A stretch of DNA of 64,000 nucleotides from Actinernus sp. WN-2022 (GCA_030867875.1 JAOWCC010001589.1:139721745-139785744); one strand, 5' to 3'. Numbered from the stretch's first letter, positions 44,640 to 56,287 are shown. Numbers and translations are program-made. Notes: generated by a model from the letters alone, not told the origin.

Positions 44640-46555
44640 ATATCAATACCGGCACTTGAACACAAAAACAACAACTGTCACAATTTTACCCTCTCTACCC
44701 CCTTCTCTCATCCCTATTCCTTCACCCCCACCCTTCCTGCGCAAATACCCAAACTGACACAAAAACAAAACTACATGTACAACTGTGATAATTTTTACCC
44801 CCTCTCTCATCACTACTCCCTCACCCTCCCTATTTGATGTCTGGGTGCGAATACCCGCTTCAACACAAAAACTTAATCACAATACGGGGAAAGCTATCCA
44901 AGATCTCCTAGATCCCTAGACATCAAACCCCAATCCGAGCACCATCTATGTTGATACACATCCATACTTTCACATGTACATGTATGTATGTATATATCTT
45001 CACGTTCAGGTATACACTTTTTATCTATGTGTGTTTATATATTTGTATTTACGTTTATTATTGCTGGCTTGACATAATTCACATGTCAGTGTGACTGTAC
45101 ATGTTTGCATCCATATGTATACACAGATACACACATCAGACCCTAGTCTGTTTTTTTATTACTAATACCCACAAATATCCCTACAACCATTTACCAGATC
45201 CTACCGAATCCTATTTGTGATATTTTCACACACCCCCCATCCCTTCACCCACCCCCTTGACACCCAAACTATACCGACACTTAAACACAAAAAAAAAAAC
45301 TGACACAATTTTACCCTCTTTACCCCTTCTCTCTCATCCCTATTCCTTCACCCCCACCCTCCCTGTGCGAATACCCACACTGACACAAAAACAAAACTAC
45401 ATGCACAACTGTGATAATTTTTACCCCCTCTCTCATCACTACTCCCTCACCCTCCCTATTTGATGTCTGGGTGCGAATACCCGCTCCAACACAAAAACTA
45501 ATTCACATGTCAGTGTGACTGTATATGTTTGCATCCGTATGTATACACAGATACACACACATCAGACCCTAGTCTGCTTTTTTACTACTAATACCCACAA
45601 ATATCCCTACAACCATTTACCAGATCCTACCGAATCCTATTTGTGATATTTTCACACACCTCCCATCCCTTCACCCACCCCCTTGACACCCAAACTATAC
45701 CGACACTCAAACACAAAAACAACAACTGACACAATTTTACCCTCTCTACCCCTTCTCTCTCATCCCTATTCCTTCACCCCCACCCTCCCTGTGCGAATAC
45801 CCACACTGACACAAAAACAAAACTACATGTACAACTGTGATAATTTTTACCCCCTCTCTCATCTCTACTCCCTCACCCTCCCTATTTGATGTCTGGGTGC
45901 GAATACCCGCTCCAGCACAAAAACTTAATCACAATACGGGGAAAGCTATCCAAGATCTCCTAGATCCCTAGACATCAAACCCCAATCCGAGCACCATCTA
46001 TGTTGATACACATCCATACTTTTACATGTACATGTATGTATGTATATATCTTCACGTTCAGGTATACACTTTTTATCTATGTGTGTCTATATATTTGTAT
46101 TTATGTTTATTTTTGCTGGCTTGACATAATTCACATGTCAGTGTGACTGTATATGTTTGCATCCATATCTATACACAGATACATACATCAGACCCTAGTC
46201 TGTTTTTTTACTACTAATACCCACAAATATCCCTACAACCATTTACCAGATCCTACCGAATCCTATTTGTGATATTTTCACACACCCCCCATCCCTTCAC
46301 CCACCCCCTTGACACCCTAACTATACCGACACTCAAACACAAAAACAACAACTGACACAATTTTACCCTCTCTACCCCTTCTCTCTCATCCCTATTCCTT
46401 CACCCCCACCCTCCCTGTGCGAATACCCACACTGACACAAAAACAAAACTACATGTACAACTGTGATAATGTTTACCCCCTCTCTCATCTCTACTCCCTC
46501 ACCCTCCCTATTTGATGTCTGGGTGCGAATACCCGCTCCAACACAAAAACTGAAC
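44640..46555 (+). repeat. Long tandem repeats, ~627-bp unit
   Basis: The phrase gaatacccgct..aacacaaaaact recurs at about 44848, 45474, 45900 and 46528. Spacings are 626, 426 and 628; the short one lacks a ~200-bp internal block. Units contain acccccaccctccctg and ctagatccctagacatcaaa. The ORF begins right after the last unit. Confidence 0.85.
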
Positions 46556-46565
46556 AACAAGAAAA

Positions 46566-46590
46566 GTCTTCTTTCTCTTCTCTTTTAAGT
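46566..46590 (+). other. Possible splice acceptor before the USP-Ulp1 ORF
   Basis: A 22-base pyrimidine tract ending in TTTTAAG directly before TATGGCATT. It could join an upstream exon, which would be needed to supply a USP Cys box, or place a 5'-UTR intron. The first ATG of the ORF is one base after it. Confidence 0.45.
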
Positions 46591-49101
46591 ATGGCATTAA
46601 ACAGACGTAACAAACGCTCTCCTAGCAATAAAAGTCCATACGATCCTGGTGAGCTTCTTGACAGATTAGAGACGGATGGTTTTGTCAAGGGAATGCAACA
46701 TGACGTCCACGAAGCATTCACAAAAATAATCAATAAATGCACTAGCGAGCAAAGCTTAGAAGACTTCGTCGACAAATTCTCAGGTACAGTTAGTTACACG
46801 ACAACTTGCGTCTCCTGTGGAAAAACAAGAGATGGCACCCAAGACAGGTTCGACTCCATAGCAGTTGAAATCCCACGTAAGGGACTCCGCGCAGAGGTCA
46901 CTGTGTTGGACTGCTTGAGGGAATATCTTAAAGAGGAGGTGTTAACGGGAGATAACAAAGTGTTTTGTGAGCGGTGCGGCGAGAAGAGAAGTCATCTGCG
47001 AAAAGGAATGTTCTCTCGCCCCCCTGAATATCTCGCTGTAGTAGTAAAGAGATGGAAGCTCGGAAACAACCAGAAAGATTGTTATCCAGTCTCTGTTGAT
47101 GAGGTTGTAGATTTGAATTCGTTATCACATCCCAATGCAGGCTGTCCTCAATACAAGCTGAGTGGTGTAATACTCCACAAGGGGTCATCCATAGATCAGG
47201 CCCACTACACTGCACTCAGAAGGCCAAGTGATTTCAACTCGTTATTGTTATGCAATGATGTAAAGGTGGAAGAGAAAAATAACTCATTTCTACTGAAAAG
47301 GAGCGTCAAAAGGGAAGTGTATATGTTATTTTACACTCGGATAAAAGAAGGAAAACAGAAGCAAAAACTATATACTTGTACTCCTGACGTGACATTTAAC
47401 GAAAATGAAGACAGCAATATGGATTCCTTGAAGTTTTGTGAAACGCAACGAGAAAATAACAAGACACCTTCAGTTACAGGAGAGGGTAATGTAATTGAAT
47501 CGTCAAGCTTGCACGGTTTCTCCCAAGGCTTCTTAGACTCAACAAATGCCGACAGTATCGTTTCCATTATTTCCGATATTCAGGTGCGAGGCAACGATAT
47601 CAGCACTTTAGAATATCCAGAAGAAGTAAATGATGTTGTGATGTTGGCATATTTAAAACTAATCGCCACAGACGCTACAAATGAAGGGTACGATGTGAAG
47701 GTTTACGACACCAATTTTTTCAGCAAGCTATCTGAAATCCTCTCCAAGGACAATAAAGACGCGTCTTCCATGGTGCGGATTTGTGGACAATTTCACCGCA
47801 AGTGTGACCTGACCAATAGCGATTTCTTAGTCATTCCTATTCACAACCCAGGTCATTGGAAAATATGTTTAGTCGACCTGCCACAACTAAGAATAGTGGG
47901 GTATGACTCATTAGGAAATACCTTTCTGGAAGACACAAAGAAGATAAAGTGCTACTTAAGAGCGATTTCCCTCTTGAGAGGATATGGCCACTTTTTTGAG
48001 GGGTTCTGTGAGACCACTGATGCATCGTTTCCACAGCAAGAAGACCACGTGAGTTGTGGAGTTTTCTCATTGCTTTTTGTACGACAATACATTCTAAGAC
48101 ATTGTTTGAAATTAGAGGAAAATCAGGAACACATAAGAAATGAAATGATTGAGGAACTCATCCACAAGAGATTGTCAACGGTTGCAACATTAAAGAAAGA
48201 GAATTGTTCTATTGTCATACAGCCGCCAAGCAGGAAGGAGGGAGAAATTGGAATCCAGTGCACTATAAAGGTCTTAGTAAATTGTCCTTTAAAAGTAAAC
48301 CGCTATGAATGGAAAAAGGAATCTCAAGATGGCAACATCATCTCTGTGGGAGAAAACGCAAATATGTTAACATTCAAAGTCTGCAATGCATCCAAAGCTT
48401 CCTATTTTTGCGAAATAATTACGACAGATGGACCGATTCTCAAATCCAACTATTGCATCTTCGATCCGATCGATAAATGTGAAACGTCATTTCAATGGAG
48501 AATTATAAATCTACTAAGTGATTGGAAAAGAAATGGAATACAAATAGAGGACACAGAAAGGTTTGTCGGGGAGAACATGGGTTATTTGAATGAAATAATG
48601 GCATGTGATATATCAAGTGCTTTGCCAGATGGGAAATATCAACGCCATCAGGCATACCACAACTTCGGAAAGTCCAACTTCGCTAAGTGCAGAACACGCA
48701 AAGTGTTGGGCCTAAAGTACTTCGGAGAGGAAACGCTATATAATATACAATCTTCCCTTCAACATCAGCTGTTTGAAAGTTATTGTAGACGAAGCCAGCA
48801 TCATGATTTCGATGTCTTTAGCAGTCTTCTCCCTGAGTTGGTCGATAACAAAGGAAAAAGCATAACGTCCGAGTATATAATCGACGTCCTTGTTCCAGAA
48901 CTGTTAACAAAGTTCATTGTTGATCATGAACAATGTTCCTACGACAGAGCTACATCGATTCTTTATGAACAACAAGGAGAACGAAAAACTCTTTACTGGG
49001 AAAAATGGGCGGATCACCTAAAGCAAGACACATTCACATGCCACAAAAGAAAAAGAAAGGCTGTTCCGAAAAAGCTGAGAAAGAACCACGAACGTCCGTG
49101 A
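46591..49101 (+). CDS. USP-like / Ulp1 SUMO-protease / Ig-like fusion protein
   Basis: 836 residues, uninterrupted. Residues 17-250 resemble a ubiquitin-specific protease from the QQDAHE-type box onward: QHDVHEAF 36-43, zinc pairs CVSC 73-76 and CERC 126-129, His box with H205 (QAHYTA) and D223. The Cys box that should precede residue 36 by ~50-80 residues is not in the ORF. Residues ~341-505 are an Ulp1/SENP-type cysteine protease with H422 (GHW), D439 (YDS), Q482/Q483 and C489 (VSCGVF), all present. Residues ~538-626 look like an Ig-like domain (C557, W574, YFC 605-607). The tail (627-836) is of unknown fold and ends in a basic, nuclear-signal-like KRKRKAVPKKLRK. Predicted role: SUMO removal or processing with a possibly non-catalytic ubiquitin-binding module. 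It is the sole gene of the giant element. Confidence 0.85.
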   Translation: MALNRRNKRSPSNKSPYDPGELLDRLETDGFVKGMQHDVHEAFTKIINKCTSEQSLEDFVDKFSGTVSYTTTCVSCGKTRDGTQDRFDSIAVEIPRKGLRAEVTVLDCLREYLKEEVLTGDNKVFCERCGEKRSHLRKGMFSRPPEYLAVVVKRWKLGNNQKDCYPVSVDEVVDLNSLSHPNAGCPQYKLSGVILHKGSSIDQAHYTALRRPSDFNSLLLCNDVKVEEKNNSFLLKRSVKREVYMLFYTRIKEGKQKQKLYTCTPDVTFNENEDSNMDSLKFCETQRENNKTPSVTGEGNVIESSSLHGFSQGFLDSTNADSIVSIISDIQVRGNDISTLEYPEEVNDVVMLAYLKLIATDATNEGYDVKVYDTNFFSKLSEILSKDNKDASSMVRICGQFHRKCDLTNSDFLVIPIHNPGHWKICLVDLPQLRIVGYDSLGNTFLEDTKKIKCYLRAISLLRGYGHFFEGFCETTDASFPQQEDHVSCGVFSLLFVRQYILRHCLKLEENQEHIRNEMIEELIHKRLSTVATLKKENCSIVIQPPSRKEGEIGIQCTIKVLVNCPLKVNRYEWKKESQDGNIISVGENANMLTFKVCNASKASYFCEIITTDGPILKSNYCIFDPIDKCETSFQWRIINLLSDWKRNGIQIEDTERFVGENMGYLNEIMACDISSALPDGKYQRHQAYHNFGKSNFAKCRTRKVLGLKYFGEETLYNIQSSLQHQLFESYCRRSQHHDFDVFSSLLPELVDNKGKSITSEYIIDVLVPELLTKFIVDHEQCSYDRATSILYEQQGERKTLYWEKWADHLKQDTFTCHKRKRKAVPKKLRKNHERP

Positions 49102-49640
49102 AAAATCTTTTATAACGAACTTTGGCCTCATAATTATCAACTGACAGTGTCTTATTATTAAACGATATTCGCACTCCAAGTATCACCGGACAGTGTCTTA
49201 TTATTAAACGATCTTCGCACTCCAAGTATCAACGGACAGTGTCTTATTATTAAACCGTCTTTGCATTCCAAGTATACCGGACAGTGTATTACCTAATCAG
49301 TTGTTCAAATAACTTCTGGAATGTCACTGGAACAATGAAGATATACTTATTAATTAAGATATCTGTATCTCATACAAGCTGTACATGCAGCAATATATTT
49401 TTCCCCATCACAGTGACAGTGCTTTGACGTAGCGATGGGGCTCGAATGTGAATAATACATTCGCTAAACTGTCACAAAAATATATTCTAGTTTAGCTTAA
49501 GTGAATACAAGTGAATAAATCAAATGGAATTAAAAGTTTCAATTGTACAAGTTGGATGGGTTTTTGTCACGGACGGCCATATTTATTGAAACAATCGCCG
49601 CGGTAACGATTGCATTTCTTACGACTACCACTAGTCCAAT
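49102..49640 (+). repeat. 3' flank of the fusion gene with 62-bp repeats
   Basis: About three copies of ACAGTGTCTTATTATTAAAC followed by cgcactccaagtat at 49143-49300. An AATAAA at 49513-49518 could serve as polyadenylation signal. No further ORF. Confidence 0.6.
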
Positions 49641-52324
49641 TTCTCATGTGGCTAGTTCATCTACAAAGCGCGATTTCCCATATTATGATTACGCCTAGTC
49701 CATCTACAAAGCGCGATTTCTCATATTATTGATGTGGGTAGTCCATCAACAAAACGCGATTTCCCATAATATGAGTACGGCTAGCCCATCTACAAAGCGC
49801 GATTTCCCATATTATGGCTGTGCCTAGTCCATCTACAAAGCGCGATTTCTCATATTATGGGTGTGGCTAGTCCATCTACAAAGCGCGATTTCCCATATTA
49901 TGGATGTGGCTAGTCCATCTACAAAGCGCGATTTCCCATATTATGAGTACCCCTAGTGCATCTACAAAGCGCGATTTCTCATATTATTGATGTGGGTAGT
50001 CCATCTACAAAGCGCGATTTCCCATATTATGAGTACGCCTAGTCCATCTACAAAGCGCGATTTCCCATATTATGAGTACCCCTAGTCCATCTACAAAGCG
50101 CGATTTCCCATATTATGAGTACGCCTAGTCCATCTACAAAGCGCGATTTCCCATATTATTGATGTGGGTAGTCCATCTACAAAGCGCGATTTCCCATATT
50201 ATGGATGTGGCTAGTCCATCTACAAAGCGCGATTTCCCATATTATGAGTACCCCTAGTGCATCTACAAAGCGCGATTTCTCATATTATTGATGTGGGTAG
50301 TCCATCTACAAAGCGCGATTTCCCATATTATGAGTACGCCTAGTCCATCTACAAAGCGCGATTTCCCATATTATGAGTATGCCTAGTCCATCTACAAAGC
50401 GCGATTTCCCATATTATGGATGTGGCTAGTCTATCTACAAAGCGCGATTTCCCATATTATGAGTACCCCTAGTGCATCTACAAAGCGCGATTTCCCATAT
50501 TATGGATGTGGCTAGTCCATCTATAAAGCGCGATTTCCCATATTATGGATGTGGCTAGTCCATCTACAAAGCGCGATTTCCCATATTATGAGTACCCCTA
50601 GTGCATCTACAAAGCGCGATTTCTCATATTATTGATGTGGGTAGTCCATCTACAAAGCGCGATTTCCCATATTATGAGTACGCCTAGTCCATCTACAAAG
50701 CGCGATTTCCCATATTATGAGTACCCCTAGTCCATCTACAAAGCGCGATTTCCCATATTATGAGTACGCCTAGTCCATCTACAAAGCGCGATTTCCCATA
50801 TTATTGATGTGCGTAGTCCATCTACAAAGCGCGATTTCCCATATTATGGATGTGGCTAGTCCATCTACAAAGCGCGATTTCCCATATTATGAGTATGCCT
50901 AGTCCATCTACAAAGCGCGATTTCCCATATTATGGATGTGGCTAGTCTATCTACAAAGCGCGATTTCCCATATTATGAGTACCCCTAGTGCATCTACAAA
51001 GCGCGATTTCCCATATTATGGCTGTGGCTAGTCCATCTATAAAGCGCGATTTCCCATATTATGGATGTGGCTAGTCCATCTACAAAGCGCGATTTCCCAT
51101 ATTATGAGTACCCCTAGTGCATCTACAAAGCGCGATTTCCCATATTATGGCTGTGGCTAGTCCATCTACAAAGCGCGATTTCCCATATTATGAGTACGCC
51201 TAGACCATCTACACAGCGTGATTTCCCATAATATGAGTACGCCTAGTCCATCTACAAAGCGCGATTTCCCATATTATTGATGTGGGTAGTCCATCTACAA
51301 AGCGCGATTTCCCATATTATGGATGTGGCTAGTCCATCTACAAAGCGCGATTTCTCATATTATTGATGTGGGTAGTCCATCTACAAAGCGCGATTTCCCA
51401 TATTATGGATGTGGCTAGTCCATCTACAAAGTGCGATTTCCCATATTATGAGTACCCCTAGTCCATCTACAAAGCGCGATTTCCCATATTATGGATGTGG
51501 CTAGTCCATCTACTAAGCGCGATTTCCCATATTATGAGTACCCCTAGTGCATCTACAAAGCGCGATTTCTCATATTATTGATGTGGGTAGTCCATCTACA
51601 AAGCGCGATTTCCCATATTATGGATGTGGCTAGTCCATCTACAAAGCGCGATTTCCCATATTATGAGTACCCCTAGTGCATCTACAAAGCGCGATTTCTC
51701 ATATTATTGATGTGGGTAGTCCATCTACAAAGCGCGATTTCCCATATTATGGATGTGGCTAGTCCATCTACAAAGCGCGATTTCCCATATTATGAGTACC
51801 CCTAGTGCATCTACAAAGCGCGATTTCCCATATTATGAGTACCCATAGTCCATCTACAAAGCGCGATTTCCCATATTATGAGTACGCCTAGTCCATCTAC
51901 AAAGCGCGATTTCCCATATTATTGATGTGGGTAGTCCATCTACAAAGCGCGATTTCCCATATTATGGATGTGGCTAGTCCATCTACAAAGCGCGATTTCC
52001 CATATTATGAGTACCCCTAGTGCATCTACTAAGCGCGATTTCTCATATTATGGCTGTGGCTAGTCCATCTACAAAGCGCGATTTCCCATATTATGGATGT
52101 GGCTAGTCCATCTACAAAGCGCGATTTCCCATAATATGAGTACGGCTAGTCCATCTACAAAGCGCGATTTCCCATATTATGGCTGTGCCTAGTCCATCTA
52201 CAAAGCGTGATTTCCCATATTATGAGTACGCCTAGTCCATCTACACAGCGTGATTTCCCATATTATGGCGGTGGCTAGTCCATCTACAAAGCAGCGATTT
52301 CTGATATTATGGGTGTGGTTAGTT
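49641..52324 (-). repeat. 43-bp satellite array, right (inverted)
   Basis: About 62 copies of the same 43-bp unit as the left array but in reverse complement (CTACAAAGCGCGATTTCCCA...). Also has alternating unit types. Confidence 0.95.
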
Positions 52325-52756
52325 CACGTAGTCACGTGGTATATGACGTCATCACATTTCATTAGCGTATGATATAGGTGTTTGATGATTTATCAATATT
52401 TGATAATTTCAGGTCTGTATTAATGATACTTCTTACTATTATTACGAATATTCTTTACTGTCACGTGATCTATGACGTCATCACATCTGATTAGCATGTG
52501 AGTTTGGTGTCGAGTCATTAATGCGTCTACCATTAATTGAGTCTGTATTGGTTATATTCCTTGAAATATAGCTTATTTTCTCATGTGTCACGTGACCTAT
52601 GACGTCATTTGTTTTGGTCACGTGATATTGTTTGTTGTGTGCCACTTGTGTTTGTGTACACGTTTCGTGTTGATTGGATGCTTAGTTTCGGAGTTATGGA
52701 CTGAAACGTTATTTTGCGAGTTGCCTGCTGAGTAGCCTGCTAACTTCACTATGGTG
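52325..52756 (-). repeat. Outer right arm of giant element
   Basis: Reverse complement of 40120-40552 with about 5% differences by eye. Keeps the three CRE/E-box pairs. Confidence 0.85.
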
Positions 52757-52766
52757 AGTTTTTCTT

Positions 52767-52800
52767 CCAATATTTCGATCGGCACAGCCGATCTTCTTCG
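52767..52800 (-). other. Hammerhead-like, Penelope-associated motif
   Basis: Minus strand: CCGAAGAAGATCGGC, loop, GCCGATCGAAATATTGG. Same plan as 56254-56287 (CTGAAGA, stem, GAAATATTG). The giant element inserted immediately beside it. Confidence 0.4.
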
Positions 52801-55800
52801 GTAAAAGAGGCTTACAATGTATCTAATAAACTAGAACCTTTACGAAATCATACATGAATTATGAATAATTGCACAATCTTATGATAAAACACATATAGAC
52901 CTATGAAAAGAAGGTGAAGAGTGACATAAAATATGAAACAAAAATAATAAAATGACGTGATGATTGAACACATTTAGACCAGTTATTACTGACTCTACAA
53001 ATCATTTCGAGTTGTTCGATTCTCAAGCTCGGCCGATGTAGGAATCTACTTTCGAATGGTTAAGACAATATTTCCAATGTAAACTACATGCCTCTTATTT
53101 AATAAGGTAGGCATTACTTAACAAATAAAAGATGGTTCTCCTTGTTATATAACAAAATGATGCACGCTCGAGGTCTTGAAAAACTGCGGATGCACGAGCG
53201 GAACGCGAGTGCATTTAGCAGCTTTTCAAGACCTCGAAAGTGCATTATTTTGTTATATAACAAGGAGAAACATCTTTTATTTGTTTTATAATATAAACTT
53301 CAATGTAGCCGAAGGAAATAAAGCTATCTTTAGAACCCGCGTAAAAATCTAAAAGCAAACTGACGACAGCGAAAACCCCATTTTACTACTTGACTTGTTT
53401 ACAACTTTTTTCGTCGCTGATTGGTTCAATTGTGACAGCTTGACATTGACGATCTGAAAGCTCGTTTCTTATTGGATGAAGTAATCTGCTAAGAATAGAA
53501 CGTGTCAATCGATAAAAGTGAAAGACAGAAATTGCAAGAGCCGGCAAATGCAATGGGTTGTAATATTGTCATCTGGTCAAAACTGTTGCAGGAAACAAAG
53601 TGCTTTCTTTTTACAATTTCTGGTCAGCACAGGAGAGGTTTATCTGCACTGGTTGTGATAGTGACAAGCGTTGAAAATGCCTGATGGAAAAGCATTCACA
53701 GAGAAAGCGTTAGCAAATTAGCGGCAGTAGAGTTGGACACGTGAATTGAGGATTGCCGACTATTTTCTACAACAACTGCATAGTTGATTCTGTGGTCTGA
53801 AGAAGAATATTTTCTTTATCCCAAGGAACAGTGTTGTAACTGCTGCTCTGATGGCCGTGTTGCGTAGCTTTTGAGGCTCTCTTCGTTGGCATGGCCGCTA
53901 TACACATGAAAGATAATCTACTCTTTTGAAGTTCTGCCAGTTCTGGGTTCTCTGCAAGTTGTATCGCCCGTTTTTCATTCAGGGACATTCCAGAACCTCT
54001 CAAACGAATTTCTACATGAAACCAGAGAAATCCCATTGTATTCTTCGCAATTCACTGTTCAGGTTTCAGCATAAAGCATACTTATTACAGTTATCGTCGA
54101 GTTATTGGTGAGTCATGCATGTCTTGTTGTTGTGTTGTCACTTTCCTCTCACCAGGCTGTTAGAAAAACCACATTTTTCTTTTAAAATTACAATCATTTT
54201 TCATATCAAACTCTCAATGAGTAACACTGTATTAGAATGTGGGCATTGCTTTTCTCAACTTCAAACGTTTTAGCATCCCATTTTGTGGTCGCTTTAGAGT
54301 ACGAAGCCGATGCTAAATTCTCTCGCCGATCACTTTCTTTTAGTTTTGGGAAGCGACTTTTATTTTCCTTTTCTTCAACACACCTTAACAACTCAAAGTC
54401 GGACATGTTTTCTTTCCAGTCTATGAAATTAGAGTCTATGAAATTAAACTCGCGAAAAACAATCACCGATACGTTTTGTTTTGATTGGATTCTCGGCGTG
54501 CTTGATTTTTTCTTGAGCGTGCATTTATAACAAAATCAAGTACGCTGAGCATCCAATCAAATCGCATGTTCTTAGGATGATCCCATAATTTATATTATAA
54601 ACGCTGATAGTTTACGAGTTGTGAATGTATTTTTCTGAATATGATGCGGCCATCATCCGTTCAAAATAAAAATATTCTCTTTGGCGGCTCAGGTCATGTG
54701 CGTGGGAAATGAACCCTTCAACTTCAAATAAGCACAAATGCATAAGTACATGTTTAGTATCACTAGATGGCTATATCATATATTAACCAGTTCAACATGC
54801 CGATTGTATCTAGCCGGTTAAGTCCGGGGTTCAGTTCGGATGCGACGCAGGCTAATTGTATCTGGACACAGAACAACATATTCGTATTGAATTTAGTCAC
54901 AAATTGACGGGTTATTTTGAAGTAATATTAACAATAACCTGGAAAACAACAAACCTGGAGTCCTGGAGTCTACCTGCAGCGTTAATATAGTAAAGAAGTT
55001 AGAATGTTGCTCCGCTTTGAGGATTTTCGACCCTGGATTTATAGAGCAAAGAAAAAAAGCAATCACACTGGATTATAATCAAAAGGCAATTAAACTAAAA
55101 AACAAACAGTTATTACACGATTGCTTTATCTAAATTCGCACGTTCCCAATACTCCTGGTTAGTTTTCCCTGCATGACTGAATCACAGTCTTTCGTGTCAT
55201 TCTTGAATTGCAGTAATTTTCCAAATCACACCACCCGCTCGCGCTTTACAGACAAATGAACATCCGACTGAATTGACGCGAATCGAGACCGCTACATGTC
55301 AGGCGATCAACTTACAGATGCCACGAACAACAATTTAACTATACCTTAGCCATACCTTAGCCATACCTAAGACGTCTTACCTAAATGAAATCGGTAGAAA
55401 ACGCGAAACAACTTAAACTCAATGCTTACATACCTAGTACATCAGGCCGTGTCCATTGAAAGAATCGCAACTAATCTGGAAGAATTTGGGTCAAAGCTTA
55501 TGTATCTTGTTACGGAATTGTATGAGGGGATAATAAAGGAAGGGGTGGGAGTATCCTGTTGATTTGCTTATATCCTTGGCCTTTAATAGATTTACGTCGG
55601 CGTTGTTTTACTCGAGATATCAATCGTCAGCTTATAATATCAAATGCTTACTCACACACATTTTATTTACTCAGTCTACTTGCAGAATGGACTTGTGACA
55701 ACTAACTTTATATCCTCTGAAACTGATGACGGGTAATTAACTTCTTCTCTAGGTCGATTTGAGCGGAAGAGTAAAGTAGTAGTTTATTCATGGCACGGAG

Positions 55801-55880
55801 ATAAAAAAGATTGAGAATTTAAGAGCGAATTGAAGTTGACGTGACTACCGCAGACTTGCGCTATCAACATGCGTTAATAA
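52801..55880. other. Repeat-rich stretch without a recognised gene
   Basis: Besides the hairpin at 53120-53285, a second inverted pair (gattggat..gcttgatttt / aaaatcaag..atccaatc) spans about 54482-54565. Short open runs at 53767-54036 and 54206-54466 (minus) show no family motif. Confidence 0.4.
53120..53285. repeat. 166-bp palindromic element
   Basis: Arms AACAAATAAAAGATGGTTCT and complement continue through TTGTTATATAACAAAATGATGC for about 70 bp each. MITE-like hairpin. Confidence 0.7.
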
Positions 55881-56133
55881 ACTAAACGACGACTTAAAGA
55901 CCGATTTAATGAACACAGACGAGCAGTTGACAAACTTAATATTAAAGCTACACCCACCACAGTCTCTGAACGTTTCCTTTACTGCTCTAACCACTCTAAC
56001 ACTGACATGCAACTTATCCCCTTAGAAATAATTTACTCTCCATGAGACTCTATTCGTAAAGCCAGAGTCATTCCTTGTCGACTTAGCTAAAACTTTTGAA
56101 CCACTCGGAATGACTAAGCGTGATGAAACTTAA
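55881..56133 (+). pseudogene. Penelope-like element, GIY-YIG endonuclease C-terminus
   Basis: TKRRLKDRFNEHRRAVDKLN, TTVSERFL, HSNTDMQLIPLEIIYS, then a TGA and a +1 shift, then SFLVDLAKTFEPLGMTKRDE and TAA. This is the conserved C-terminal part of Penelope-like GIY-YIG nucleases. The nuclease core GIY/YIG residues and the RT lie upstream and are not present. Confidence 0.75.
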
Positions 56134-56253
56134 TATGTATATTTTTTACGCGGGTTATTCTTATCCGTTAGTCTACTTACGTTAGTCTACTTACTTACAT
56201 CACTTTTTATTTTTACTTACCATTGTGAAATATTATTCACTTGTAAGATCTAC

Positions 56254-56287
56254 CTGAAGAAGGCTGGTTTGGCCAGCCGAAATATTG
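56254..56287 (+). other. Hammerhead-like motif downstream of Penelope-like fragment
   Basis: CTGAAGA, stem AGGCTGG-TTTG-GCCAGCC, GAAA, TATTG. Position (120 bp after the nuclease stop) and layout fit the hammerhead motifs reported in Penelope-like elements. The core has A for the usual U at one place. Confidence 0.5.

Larger units (their letters stand above)
40120..52756 (+). mobile_element. 12.6 kb giant inverted-repeat transposon-like unit with satellite arms and a USP-Ulp1 gene
   Basis: Left end CACCATAGTGAAGTTAGCAG; right end is its complement. AGTTTTT on both sides (40113-40119, 52757-52763) is a 7-bp target duplication, or 8 bp counting the shared base. Outer arms of ~433 bp (40120-40552, 52325-52756) are about 95% alike, followed inward by satellite arrays in opposite orientation. 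The centre carries long tandem repeats and one ORF of 836 codons. No transposase ORF is present. A 7-8 bp duplication is compatible with hAT, P or Zisupton/KDZ elements. KDZ and some plant MULE elements are known to carry Ulp1 proteases, which makes KDZ a fair guess only. Confidence 0.85.

Noticed and set aside
43611..45889. Several 60-90 codon frames in the pyrimidine-rich and tandem repeat zone
   Set aside because: Low-complexity Ser/Pro/Leu/His translations that change with repeat copy; no splice-bounded or conserved protein.
46591..49101. The 836-codon protein as the transposase of the giant element
   Set aside because: No DDE/D triad, RNase H-like fold motif or tyrosine recombinase motif was seen; the recognised segments are proteases and an Ig-like fold.
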